DNA of 34,580 bases from a bacterium (GTDB lineage: Bacteria > Patescibacteriota > Saccharimonadia > Saccharimonadales > UBA4665), in contig JAJYIP010000004.1 of the NCBI GenBank assembly GCA_021790005.1, forward strand, positions 1-34,580, read 5' to 3'. The notes beneath the pieces were generated by a model that saw only the letters and a program-made list of their open reading frames with translations, made no database searches and had not been told where the DNA came from. The stretch's first letter is position 1. Each line of letters opens with the position of its first letter. Both the position numbers and the translations under genes were made by a program. Positions 8,348 to 16,396 of this stretch are shown here, one piece after another.

Positions 8348-10516
8348 ATGCCCGAAGAGGTAGGTTACGATTTGTTTTTAGATACGGATAAATTGCTAAC
8401 AGGTTTGAATGATGAGCAACGTCGGGCCGTTACAACGACTGAAGGGCCACTGTTGATTCAAGCCGGTGCCGGTAGTGGTAAGACTAAAACATTAACGCAT
8501 CGTATTGCCTACATCCTAGCTCAGCATAAAGCTTCGCCGGCAGAGATTTTAGCTGTAACTTTTACCAATAAGGCTGCTCAAGAAATGCGTGGCCGGGTGG
8601 CTAAACTGCTTGGATTTAACAGTGAAAATCGCAGCTTTATGCCCTACATGGGTACTTTCCATTCGATTTGCGTGCGTCTTCTTAGGCAAGATGCCGATGC
8701 GATTAATTTGCCGACAGCGTTCGTTATATTCGATGAAGCCGACCGTCTGGCGGCAGTCAAGCGGGTCTGCCGGCAGTTATTGGTAGACGAGAAGGCTTTT
8801 CCACCCAGAACACTGGCTAATCTTATATCTAGCGCCAAAAACGAATTAATGAGTCCTGAAGAGTATGCATCGATCGCCAATCAGCCTACAGCCCAGATGG
8901 CGGCTAAAGTATTTCCTTTGTATCAAAAGGAGTTAAGGCAAGCCAATGGTTTGGATTTCGACGATCTGATCAATGAGACCGTTCGGCTACTAGAAACCAG
9001 CCCGGAAGTTCGGCGCCGGTGGCAGGAGCAGTTCAAGTACGTGATGGTTGACGAGTACCAGGATACTAACGCGGCTCAGTATAGACTGATCAAGCTGTTA
9101 ACCAACGATAAACATAATTTAGCCGTAATCGGTGATGACTGGCAAACCATATTTTCTTGGCGCGGTGCGGACTATCGCAATATCCTTAATTTTGAAAGAG
9201 ATTATCACCAAAGTACCGTCATTAAGCTTGAACAGAATTATCGTTCAACCAAGAATATCCTAGCTGCCGGCCAGGCCATTATTACCAAGAATATGGACCG
9301 CAGCGACAAACAGCTTTGGACGGCTGAAAGTGATGGCTTGCCGGTTCAAGTTATTGTTTTAAGGGACGAAAGAGCTGAAAGTGAAGCTATTGCTCTGCGT
9401 ATCCAAGGCGCCGTTAATGGTCGTCGCCGTGATTATGGTGACTTTGCGGTCTTGTATCGGACTAACGCTCAAAGTCGTGTTATCGAGGAGGCTTTAATGC
9501 GCTTCGGTTTGCCGTATCGGGTCGTAGGTGGTCAAAAGTTTTATGACCGTAAGGAAATCCGAGACATTATTGCCTATTTGCGGCTGGTGTTTCAACCGGA
9601 GGATCGTATCAGTTTTGAGCGGATCGTTAATGTGCCGACTAGGGGTATCGGGGCGACCAGCTTGGCCAGGTTTATGTCCTGGCATGCTGGCAGCGGCAAA
9701 ACCTTGCTTGAAGCGCTGCAAAGCAGTGCCGACTGTCCGGGTCTAACAGCTAAAGCTGTTAATGGTTTTAGAGATCTAGCCGATTTAATGCTTAGTTTTT
9801 CTCGGCAAGTTAATTCATCTAGTCCGATTGATTTAATTAACGCCTTAGTTAATAGGTTGAATTATCTTGACTATCTAGCCGATGGAACTCCTCAGGGTGA
9901 GGCGCGCCAAGAGAACGTCCGTGAACTTTTGAGCGTCGCCAAAGAGTATCAGGATTTTGTTTTGGCGGATTTCCTAGAAGAGGTTAGTCTCGTCAGTGAC
10001 ATTGACTCTGTTGAGCTTAACGGTAATGCCGTGACCCTTATGACCTTGCATTCAGCCAAAGGTTTGGAATTTCCTGTCGTGTTCATAACCGGTATGGAAG
10101 AAACAATTTTTCCCCACTCCCGGGCACTATATGACCAGAAGGCTATGGAAGAGGAGCGCCGACTCTGTTATGTCGGTATTACTAGAGCGCGCCAAGAGCT
10201 TTACCTGACCTCGGCATCCTCTAGATTATTATATGGTGGCATCCAACATAATCCGCCTAGTCGGTTCCTGAGTGAAATTGATGCTCAAACGGTGTCTGAT
10301 TGGGGCGAAGGTATGTCGAGTGTTTTCTCCAAAGCGCCGGCAGTAGCTGACGAGCCTCGCTATGTACCAGATCTTAGCGAAGGGGATAGTGTCAGGCATA
10401 AATTGTTCGGTGTTGGAACGGTGCTTGATGTTGAAGGGGATGTTGCCACCGTCTATTTCAAGGGTAAGGGTACCAGAAAGCTTGATGTTGGCTATGCGCC
10501 TATCGAGAAGCTCTGA
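8348..10516 (+). CDS. pcrA: UvrD/PcrA-type superfamily 1 DNA helicase
   Basis: This is a 722-residue 3'-5' helicase for DNA repair, replication restart and displacement of nucleoprotein complexes. Motifs in order are LNDEQRRAV (Q motif), GAGSGKT at residues 40-46 (Walker A), TFTNKAAQEM (Ia), GTFHSICVRLLR, VDEYQDTN near residue 235 (motif II), GDDWQTIFSWRGA (III), QNYRS (IV), TLMTLHSAKGLEFPVVF (V) and VGITRARQELYL (VI). The C-terminal 45 residues (DSVRHKLFGVGTVLDVEGD) match the PcrA/UvrD tudor-like region that contacts RNA polymerase. Length is typical of PcrA. It has its own promoter and ribosome site. Confidence 0.95.
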   Translation: MPEEVGYDLFLDTDKLLTGLNDEQRRAVTTTEGPLLIQAGAGSGKTKTLTHRIAYILAQHKASPAEILAVTFTNKAAQEMRGRVAKLLGFNSENRSFMPYMGTFHSICVRLLRQDADAINLPTAFVIFDEADRLAAVKRVCRQLLVDEKAFPPRTLANLISSAKNELMSPEEYASIANQPTAQMAAKVFPLYQKELRQANGLDFDDLINETVRLLETSPEVRRRWQEQFKYVMVDEYQDTNAAQYRLIKLLTNDKHNLAVIGDDWQTIFSWRGADYRNILNFERDYHQSTVIKLEQNYRSTKNILAAGQAIITKNMDRSDKQLWTAESDGLPVQVIVLRDERAESEAIALRIQGAVNGRRRDYGDFAVLYRTNAQSRVIEEALMRFGLPYRVVGGQKFYDRKEIRDIIAYLRLVFQPEDRISFERIVNVPTRGIGATSLARFMSWHAGSGKTLLEALQSSADCPGLTAKAVNGFRDLADLMLSFSRQVNSSSPIDLINALVNRLNYLDYLADGTPQGEARQENVRELLSVAKEYQDFVLADFLEEVSLVSDIDSVELNGNAVTLMTLHSAKGLEFPVVFITGMEETIFPHSRALYDQKAMEEERRLCYVGITRARQELYLTSASSRLLYGGIQHNPPSRFLSEIDAQTVSDWGEGMSSVFSKAPAVADEPRYVPDLSEGDSVRHKLFGVGTVLDVEGDVATVYFKGKGTRKLDVGYAPIEKL

Positions 10517-10532
10517 GCTATCTGTTACAATA

Positions 10533-10580
10533 TATACTAAGTAGGTTTCGAATTGTTGTCATGCGCATATCAAACCTGCT
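10533..10580 (+). promoter_or_regulatory. -10-like box and inverted repeat in the leader of the RpfB-like gene
   Basis: TATACT at 10533-10538 is followed by AGTAGGTTT (10540-10548) and AAACCTGCT (10572-10580), which can pair as a 9-bp stem with one G-U pair and a 23-base loop. The stem ends 6 bases before the ATG at 10587. It could be a translational control hairpin or an operator. It is not a typical terminator because no T-run follows. Confidence 0.45.
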
Positions 10581-10586
10581 CTTTAT

Positions 10587-11864
10587 ATGCAAAGAAAGTT
10601 CAGCGTCTATAAAAGACGTCTCATCAGACTTCATAAGCTTCAAGCTAGGAATGTCAAACGAGCCAGCCGTCATCCCTATGCGGTGCCGGTGTTTGTGTTT
10701 GTTGGGCTTTTAATTCTGACCGGTGCTGTAGTCTTTGCCTATTCTCTGATCAACAAGAATCAACAGGCACCTCCTGCACCAAAAGTCGTCATTATTAATC
10801 ATGATCATGTTGAGCAGATCGTGCCTTCAATTGAGCCTACGGTGGGCAAGCTATTAGCCAAACTGCATATAACTTTGCACCAAGGAGATGTTGTCGAGCC
10901 TAGTCTAGCGACTTCCATTAACCAGGATGACTTCCGTATTAATATTTACCGGGCCGTACCGGTTGAGATTGTCGACGGTTCCCAAAAGACATTTACCTAT
11001 AGCGCCGCCACTACGGCCCGTGCTATTGCCACCCAGACGGGCAACAAGCTTTATCCTGAAGATTATGTCACTACTGTGCCGGTTAATAATTTTGTGACGC
11101 ACTTAGCCATCGGCGAACAAGTCGTGATCAACCGGGCTACACCGGTTAACTTGAATCTGTATGGCACGATGGTACAAATCAGGACGCACGCCAGTACGGT
11201 GGCGGCCTTAATACAAGACAAGCATATTCAGATACAGGCTAACGATCAGGTCATTCCAGCCCCCAATACGCCGATTACTGCTAATATGCCGATCTTTATA
11301 GTCCGAAAAGGCGAGAAGCTGGCATCTGTTACTCAGGCTATTGCCATGCCGGTAAGCACTGTTTATGACAATAGCTTGGCGTATGGTACGAGCGCTGTTC
11401 GCCAGCAAGGTTCGGCCGGACAAGAGATTATAACCTACCAAGATCAACTACAAAACGGGATTGTTGTTAGTAGTACGCCTATTCAAACTGTCGTTACTGT
11501 TCCGCCGGTTACCGAGATTGTTGTCGAGGGCACCAACTTGTCTGGTATCAAGGGAGATATGGCATTGGCCGGGATTGCCCCGAGCGATTATTTCTATGCT
11601 GATTATATTATCTCGCATGAATCCGGCTGGTGTCCGACTAAAGCCCAGGGTGAGCACTATTGTCCAGCCATTCCAGATAACCCGATGACCCCCTACGGCT
11701 ACGGCTTATGTCAAGCGACGCCAGGCTATAAGATGGCTTCGGCTGGGAGCGATTGGGCAACCAACCCGATCACCCAACTAAGCTGGTGTAACGGCTATGC
11801 CGTCAGTCGTTACGGCGGCTGGTACAATGCTTATGAGCACTGGTTGCATAACGGTTGGTGGTAA
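10587..11864 (+). CDS. RpfB-like cell-wall protein: DUF348 repeats, G5, lysozyme-like domain
   Basis: The 425-residue protein has a basic N-terminus, one membrane helix at residues about 31-55, then an extracellular part. Three DUF348-type repeats are suggested at about 67-225, ending in similar strands (INIYRAVPVEIV, VVINRATPVNLN, IFIVRKGEKLAS). A G5-like segment follows (about 230-312, EIITYQDQLQNGIVV...). The C-terminal 100 residues look like a lysozyme/transglycosylase fold: YIISHESGW has a candidate catalytic Glu at E345, GYGLCQATPG follows, and the end is Trp/Tyr-rich. Three Cys could form disulfides. The order matches actinobacterial RpfB and B. subtilis YabE/YocH relatives, which remodel peptidoglycan. 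It is followed after 4 bases by ksgA. Confidence 0.85.
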   Translation: MQRKFSVYKRRLIRLHKLQARNVKRASRHPYAVPVFVFVGLLILTGAVVFAYSLINKNQQAPPAPKVVIINHDHVEQIVPSIEPTVGKLLAKLHITLHQGDVVEPSLATSINQDDFRINIYRAVPVEIVDGSQKTFTYSAATTARAIATQTGNKLYPEDYVTTVPVNNFVTHLAIGEQVVINRATPVNLNLYGTMVQIRTHASTVAALIQDKHIQIQANDQVIPAPNTPITANMPIFIVRKGEKLASVTQAIAMPVSTVYDNSLAYGTSAVRQQGSAGQEIITYQDQLQNGIVVSSTPIQTVVTVPPVTEIVVEGTNLSGIKGDMALAGIAPSDYFYADYIISHESGWCPTKAQGEHYCPAIPDNPMTPYGYGLCQATPGYKMASAGSDWATNPITQLSWCNGYAVSRYGGWYNAYEHWLHNGWW

Positions 11865-11868
11865 TGCG

Positions 11869-12660
11869 ATGGATGACGATCAAATAACCGCCAAGAAATC
11901 ACTTGGTCAGCACTGGCTTAACGATCAATCAACGCTTGAAGATATTGCTAATCTGGCCGATTTAAAGCCTCAGGATAGCGTACTGGAAATCGGGCCTGGT
12001 TTGGGCAGTTTAACAGCGACATTGCTTAAGAAAACCAAAAACATTGTGGCTGTTGAGTTTGATACGAACTTGCAAGTGCAGTTGCAAACAAGATTTAAAA
12101 ATGAGCCGACGCTCCAGTTTTACTTTGAGGATATCCGGCGCTTTAATCTTAATCTTTTGCCGGCTAATTATAAGTTGGTAGCCAACATACCCTATTACAT
12201 TACAAACTATCTGATTCGCTTAATTAGCGAATCGGCCAATCCGCCAGCCGTCGCTGTCTTACTGATTCAAAAAGAAGTGGCCGATCGCTTAGTGGCAAAG
12301 CCGGGAGCGTTATCCGTGCTTGGCGTTATTGCTCAGGCATATTGGCAGATCGAACCGGGTCCGATCGTTGGTCCTGAACAATTCACTCCGCCCCCCAAAG
12401 TGAACTCTCAGATTATCAAGCTCACCAGATTAGGCCAACCAAGGCTACCGCAAGGTAGAGAGAAAGAGTTTATTCATTTGGTTCGTATCGGTTTTGGTCA
12501 AAAACGCAAGACCTTGCTAAACAGTCTGAGTGGTGGCTTGCATATAGCTAAGCCAGACGTTCAAGCCGCGCTTGTATCGGCCGCAATAGCGCCTAATGCC
12601 CGGCCCCAGGAGCTCAGCCATGAAGATTGGCGACGGTTGACCGACGTGATTTTAAAGTGA
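11869..12660 (+). CDS. ksgA: 16S rRNA adenine dimethyltransferase
   Basis: The 263-residue SAM-dependent methyltransferase dimethylates the two adjacent adenines in the 3' terminal hairpin of 16S rRNA, a late step of small-subunit maturation. Motifs are KKSLGQHWL (N-terminal, family K..LGQ.FL), EIGPGLGSLT (motif I, about residues 40-49), VAVEFD, VANIPYYIT (motif IV, about 104-112) and FTPPPKVNSQIIKL (family F.P.P.V.S). Start 11869 gives MDDDQITAKK; a longer frame would run into the upstream gene. The start follows the RpfB-like stop by 4 bases without a clear Shine-Dalgarno, so coupling is likely. Confidence 0.94.
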   Translation: MDDDQITAKKSLGQHWLNDQSTLEDIANLADLKPQDSVLEIGPGLGSLTATLLKKTKNIVAVEFDTNLQVQLQTRFKNEPTLQFYFEDIRRFNLNLLPANYKLVANIPYYITNYLIRLISESANPPAVAVLLIQKEVADRLVAKPGALSVLGVIAQAYWQIEPGPIVGPEQFTPPPKVNSQIIKLTRLGQPRLPQGREKEFIHLVRIGFGQKRKTLLNSLSGGLHIAKPDVQAALVSAAIAPNARPQELSHEDWRRLTDVILK

Positions 12661-12689
12661 TATATGCATATTCTCCGCAGTGCAATCAA

Positions 12690-12719
12690 TTGGATTAATG
12701 TTTAATAAGATGATATAAT
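12690..12719 (+). promoter_or_regulatory. Promoter of tmRNA gene
   Basis: TTGGAT (12690-12695), an 18-base spacer and a perfect TATAAT (12714-12719). The mature 5' end of tmRNA at 12763 lies 43 bases downstream, so a short 5' precursor would be removed by RNase P. Confidence 0.7.
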
Positions 12720-12762
12720 TACAGGCAGTGTGGCTTTGTTATATAGGCTCACATGTATTAAC

Positions 12763-13160
12763 GGGGCTGAAATTATGCTCGACGTTGGATTTATAGGTTA
12801 GATCAGCAGGTCGCTTGTCAGCGATATAGGCAAACCAGAATAAATGCAAACGCATTTAACCGCGTAAGTTCTGTAGTGAAGAGCATTTTTGCTCCTAACT
12901 ATGCTTACGCACCAGTCGCAGCTTAAGTTCTGCGACAACGCCAGGTCTGACATCAGATAGGACCACTCGCGTTTTATATTATCTGGTTGCAGCAAGCTAT
13001 TGCTACCCGGATACTTGCTTAAGACTTACGTAGGGTTGCGGGTACGGAATGTTTGGCCGTTTATATAGCCGTTCCCTAAGACACCAAAACGACCTAAGCC
13101 TGTAGAAGACTAACCAGAATAAACTGACGGACCCGGTTGCGATTACCGGCAGCTCCACCA
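12763..13160 (+). ncRNA. ssrA: tmRNA (transfer-messenger RNA)
   Basis: The 5' end GGGGCTG (12763-12769) pairs with CAGCTCC just before the encoded ACCA end (13157-13160), with one G-U pair, forming the tRNA-like acceptor stem. A T-arm is present: CCGGT, loop TGCGATT, ACCGG. In between, a tag reading frame probably runs from GCA at 12846 to TAA at 12924-12926; it starts ANAFNRV and ends NYAYAPVAA, the Ala-Ala end typical of proteolysis tags. The remaining about 230 bases contain several inverted segments consistent with pseudoknots (e.g. around 13040-13075). Length of about 398 bases is normal. tmRNA rescues stalled ribosomes with SmpB, which is not in this window. The resume codon is inferred, not proven. 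Confidence 0.92.
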
Positions 13161-13179
13161 AAGAATGACCACGCTTATC

Positions 13180-13220
13180 AAGGGGTCTTTTATTATAAAA
13201 AGCCAAAAAGACGATCCCTT
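13180..13220 (+). terminator. Hairpin downstream of tmRNA, possible terminator
   Basis: AAGGG-GTCTTTT (13180-13191) can pair with AAAAGAC (13206-13212) and CCCTT (13216-13220), with a 3-base bulge and a 14-base loop. A T-rich stretch occurs inside the hairpin (TCTTTTATTAT), and a weaker GACC/GGTC hairpin just upstream would end in that T-run. Either could stop tmRNA transcription. Confidence 0.4.
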
Positions 13221-13254
13221 AATATCTTAAATTGACAACTCAGGAGCTTGGCTT

Positions 13255-13908
13255 ATGGGTAATACGCCCGATAGATTTGAGTCGGCGAGTGGTGAATTCA
13301 ATTTTGATTTGTTGCCGGATTTTTCATGGCAAACATTTTTGTTTAGCGAAGTGATAGCTAATAGCCGTCGCGCCGAAAAAATTAACGATACTAGTTTTGC
13401 GGTAATGTCTAGCTTGAGCCCAAGTGAGGCAGCGAATCTTTTTGATCGAACCATGCAAGACGTCGGCGTTAATGCCCCAACGCTCCAGGCGCACGACTAC
13501 TGGTTCAGATCGTTGGCCGAACTGGCGATGAACGGACAGACCGTATCGACGAGTGAAGGCGCGGAAATGATTCAAGATGAAAATTATTGGCAAGCCAGAA
13601 CCGCCCATCTAATAAGCACGGACCTCATCCATAACCCGTTATTAAGCGAAAAGACTATTTTTAAAAGGGAAGTGGCATTGCAATTACGTCAAACCGGTAA
13701 TTCAAACGGCCTTAAAATTGAAAGAAGTCTAAAGTACGGAATTGTGTTTGAGGAGATGGGCCATAAACGATTAATCAAGCTTAACAGATTGGAAAAGGGT
13801 TTTGATTTAATTCATCACGGCACAGAAAATGGCAGCCTAAAACTTGCCCCAAGCCAACTGTCTGCTTTGGTCGCGACTTTGAAAAAAATCGGTGGCATTG
13901 ACTCTTAG
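13255..13908 (+). CDS. Unknown soluble protein downstream of tmRNA
   Basis: The 217-residue protein is not recognised. It is soluble, mostly helical by composition, with no signal peptide or membrane segment. The N-terminal about 25 residues are polar (NTPDRFESASGEFNFDLLPD), and the C-terminal third is more basic and could form a small alpha/beta domain (LKIERSLKYGIVFEEMGHKRLIKLNR). The start is supported by AGGAG at 13242-13246, eight bases before the ATG. It stands alone between tmRNA and the GtrA gene. Codon use resembles the neighbours, so it is likely a native gene. Confidence 0.7.
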   Translation: MGNTPDRFESASGEFNFDLLPDFSWQTFLFSEVIANSRRAEKINDTSFAVMSSLSPSEAANLFDRTMQDVGVNAPTLQAHDYWFRSLAELAMNGQTVSTSEGAEMIQDENYWQARTAHLISTDLIHNPLLSEKTIFKREVALQLRQTGNSNGLKIERSLKYGIVFEEMGHKRLIKLNRLEKGFDLIHHGTENGSLKLAPSQLSALVATLKKIGGIDS

Positions 13909-13963
13909 GTAAATAATCCCTAGGGCTTAAATAATTGGCCTTCATGCGCATATATCTGTTAGC

Positions 13964-14413
13964 ATGGTGGCTAGGTATTCAATGCATCGAGCTAAATTAT
14001 TTACTCTTGGCAATAAAGAGACTGACCGTTTCGTGAAATACATGGCTGGCGGGGGGTTATATTTTTGGTTGGGTTATGCTGTTTTCGCAGTCGGTTACAG
14101 TTTACTGCACTGGGGCTGGCTACCGGCGAAGATCCTGGCTGATGTTATCGGCTGGAGCTGCAACTATATAGTACAGCGGTTCTGGGCCTTTTCTGATCGA
14201 GTGACTTTAGGCGAGATGGTCCACGCTGGTCGTTACATATTTATCGAATCGATTGGTTTTGTCATAGATTATCTGATTATCTGGGGACTGACATCCGTCG
14301 GTATAACGCCGTACATCGGCTTTTTTATTTCCGCCGGCTTTTTTACAATCTGGAGTTATTTATGGTACAAGTACTGGGTGTTTCCGGAACAGAAAAAACC
14401 CAAAGTCGATTAG
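13964..14413 (+). CDS. GtrA-family membrane protein
   Basis: The 149-residue protein has four membrane helices (about residues 25-45, 50-70, 85-105 and 112-130). It carries family signatures FVKYMAGGG at the start of TM1, NYIVQRFWAF after TM2 and YLWYKYWVF at the end of TM4. GtrA proteins are linked to flipping or transfer of lipid-linked sugars for surface polysaccharides. The -10-like TATATC at 13951-13956 ends 7 bases before the ATG, so the mRNA may be leaderless; ATG 13982 is an alternative start. No glycosyltransferase is adjacent; the next gene is a trehalase, so its partner is unknown. Confidence 0.85.
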   Translation: MVARYSMHRAKLFTLGNKETDRFVKYMAGGGLYFWLGYAVFAVGYSLLHWGWLPAKILADVIGWSCNYIVQRFWAFSDRVTLGEMVHAGRYIFIESIGFVIDYLIIWGLTSVGITPYIGFFISAGFFTIWSYLWYKYWVFPEQKKPKVD

Positions 14414-14429
14414 TATTGTTAACTTAAGC

Positions 14430-14459
14430 TTGACCATTACTTAGGTATGGGCTTAGGCT
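14430..14459 (+). promoter_or_regulatory. Possible promoter for trehalase gene
   Basis: TTGACC (14430-14435), an 18-base spacer and TAGGCT (14454-14459) precede the GTG start at 14477. The -10 box is poor, so this is tentative. Confidence 0.35.
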
Positions 14460-14476
14460 AGTAATAGGGTAGAGAT

Positions 14477-15748
14477 GTGACGGCATTCAAAAAAGCAAAA
14501 ACTTTTGTTTCAGATATCATGCAGCATAAAGAGCGGCCTCTAATGCCGCGAGATGTGACTGTGGCCAGAGAGTTTATTGCGTCGTACTGGCCGCATTTAA
14601 TCCGTTTCCATGCCAAAGACAACGGCAGCCTGATCGGTCTTCCTTATCCGTATCTGGTACCTTCTTATGCCGAAGACCATGCGTTTGATTATGACGAGTT
14701 GTTTTATTGGGACAGTTATTTCATGGTTCAGGCTTTGTGGGATGACGAGCATAAGGCCTTAATCATTGGCATACTTGATGATCTCATCTATCTGTTTAAG
14801 AGATTTAAGATCATTCCCAATTCCTCACAATATTACATGACGGGACGCTCCCAGCCTCCTTTCCTAACGTCCTTAATCTTAGACGTTGCCAATCATTACC
14901 ATATGAGTAACGCTTGGACGGCAGAACGACTTGACGTCGCAAAAGAAGAATACGATATGGTCTGGATGGGTGAACGTAAGCCTAATGACCGGAGCGTGTA
15001 CCGCGGTTTAAGCCGCTACTTTGATTATAATTACCTCGACGATATAGCCGAGACGGAAAGTGGCTGGGATATGACGCCCAGATTCAGTCACCATGCACTT
15101 AATTATTTGCCGGTTGATCTCAACGCTCTTTTGTATAAATACGAGACCGATTTTGCCAGGTTTGCCCATGCTTCCGGTGATGCTAATGAAGCGGCTAAGT
15201 GGTTTGCACTAGCCGACAAACGCAAGGACACGATGAACGAGTTGATGTGGGATAAGTCAAAGGGACTATATTTCGACTATGACTACGTGCGCGGCAAGCG
15301 GGGAGGAGTTATTAGCCTAGCCAGTTATTATCCTATGTGGGTAGGCATGGTGAGTGATGTTCAGGCCGAACAGCTGGTCAGGTCACTCGGACGATTTTTA
15401 AATGTCGGCGGTTTGTCTACGACTGACAGTTTGCCGGTCAGTCAGATAGTGCTTGGCTCCGGTCCTACCCAGTGGGCCTATCCAAACGGTTGGGCACCGC
15501 TACATTTCCTGGTCGTGGAGGCGCTTGAACGTTATGGCTACCAGAAAGAAGCCAGAATGATAGCTACCCGTTGGCTGAAAACCAATCTGTACTGGTTTAA
15601 TAAGCATCACGTTTTTCTTGAAAAGTACAATGTGGTCTCTCCCCAAAAACCTCCCCAAAAGGGTCTTTATCCTTCCCAGATTGGTTTCGGTTGGACGAAT
15701 GCCGTATTTGAGCGTTTTTGTCAGGACTATATCGACCAGCCACTCTAG
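14477..15748 (+). CDS. Trehalase, glycoside hydrolase family 37
   Basis: The 423-residue (alpha/alpha)6-barrel enzyme is predicted to split trehalose into two glucose. GH37 features are FDYDELFYWDSYF (W78-D79; family signature ..E.Y.WD.Y), ESGWDMTPRF with the likely catalytic acid D198, the second signature region QWAYPNGWAP at 332-341, and LEKYNV with the likely catalytic base E382. The family signature normally reads QWDxPxGW; here the Asp is Ala334, which may alter substrate fit. No signal peptide is seen, so it is probably cytoplasmic. GTG at 14477 follows AGGGTAGAG; the ATG at 14475 stops at once and the ATG at 14519 would shorten it by 14 residues. Confidence 0.88.
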   Translation: MTAFKKAKTFVSDIMQHKERPLMPRDVTVAREFIASYWPHLIRFHAKDNGSLIGLPYPYLVPSYAEDHAFDYDELFYWDSYFMVQALWDDEHKALIIGILDDLIYLFKRFKIIPNSSQYYMTGRSQPPFLTSLILDVANHYHMSNAWTAERLDVAKEEYDMVWMGERKPNDRSVYRGLSRYFDYNYLDDIAETESGWDMTPRFSHHALNYLPVDLNALLYKYETDFARFAHASGDANEAAKWFALADKRKDTMNELMWDKSKGLYFDYDYVRGKRGGVISLASYYPMWVGMVSDVQAEQLVRSLGRFLNVGGLSTTDSLPVSQIVLGSGPTQWAYPNGWAPLHFLVVEALERYGYQKEARMIATRWLKTNLYWFNKHHVFLEKYNVVSPQKPPQKGLYPSQIGFGWTNAVFERFCQDYIDQPL

Positions 15749-15750
15749 GC

Positions 15751-15756
15751 TATAAT
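15751..15756 (+). promoter_or_regulatory. -10 box upstream of tRNA-Val
   Basis: A perfect TATAAT begins 2 bases after the trehalase stop codon and 22 bases before the tRNA. No good -35 box is seen at the right distance. Confidence 0.55.
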
Positions 15757-15777
15757 AACTTAGAGTGGGCGATAAGA

Positions 15778-15854
15778 GGGGCTGTAGCTCAGTTGGCTAG
15801 AGCGCAGCATTCACATTGCTGAGGTCCATGGTTCGAGCCCATGTAGCCCCACCA
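15778..15854 (+). tRNA. tRNA-Val (anticodon CAC)
   Basis: A 77-base cloverleaf: acceptor GGGGCTG pairs with TAGCCCC (one G-U); D stem GCTC/GAGC; anticodon stem CAGCA/TGCTG with loop TTCACAT (anticodon CAC reading GUG); variable loop AGGTC; T stem CATGG/CCATG with loop TTCGAGC; discriminator A and encoded CCA. Intact and canonical. The HIT gene starts 33 bases downstream. Confidence 0.96.
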
Positions 15855-15887
15855 GCTGAGATCTTACATATTTTAAAGGGTAAAAGT

Positions 15888-16310
15888 ATGACACGAAATC
15901 TGAACTGTCCGTTTTGTAGTCTTAACGACCGGGTATTAAAGGAAAATAATCTGGCCCAGGCGTTTTTAAGTAATCCGCATAAAGTAACGGGTCATTTTTT
16001 GGTTATTCCCAAAAGACATATCGAGCAGCCCTGGGAGTTAACCAAAGATGAGTTGAGCGATATTTTCGAGCTAATTTTCTTTATTGAGCAGCGACTTGTC
16101 AATAAGCTTGGCGAGGGAGCGGATATTAGACAGAACTACCGCCCGTTTCTAAAACAAGGCAAGCTTAAAGTCGATCATGTTCATTTCCATATCTATCCCA
16201 GATATAATGAGGATTATCTATACAAGGTTGCCGAAAAGTATGAAGCCGATCTTTTTACGGAGCTAGATCCGTCAGAAGTGACGGAGTTTGCTAAGCTACT
16301 CAAGGACTAG
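15888..16310 (+). CDS. HIT-family nucleotide hydrolase/transferase
   Basis: A 140-residue histidine-triad protein. The triad is H97-V-H99-F-H101 in DHVHFHIYPRY, and the N-terminal CPFCSL motif (Cys 8 and 11) is typical of HIT proteins with a zinc site. GHFLVIPKRHIEQPWEL is the conserved central strand and helix. HIT enzymes hydrolyse or transfer nucleoside phosphates such as AMP-lysine or Ap4A; the exact substrate cannot be told. The start at 15888 follows AAAGGGTAAAAGT; the longer open frame upstream runs back through the tRNA and is rejected. Confidence 0.88.
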   Translation: MTRNLNCPFCSLNDRVLKENNLAQAFLSNPHKVTGHFLVIPKRHIEQPWELTKDELSDIFELIFFIEQRLVNKLGEGADIRQNYRPFLKQGKLKVDHVHFHIYPRYNEDYLYKVAEKYEADLFTELDPSEVTEFAKLLKD

Positions 16311-16396
16311 CCACATAATCCAAACGTCATTTAAGTTAAAACTTGTTAATATATAAACTAAACACGGCTTAATTATTGCCGATAGAGATCATATTT

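Noticed and set aside
12798-12995. 65-codon minus-strand frame inside the tmRNA region
   Set aside because: Fully contained in the tmRNA, whose paired ends, T-arm and CCA explain this sequence.
15816-15887. Longer start of the HIT gene reaching into the tRNA
   Set aside because: The extra residues would be translated from tRNA-Val sequence; the ATG at 15888 matches the family N-terminus.
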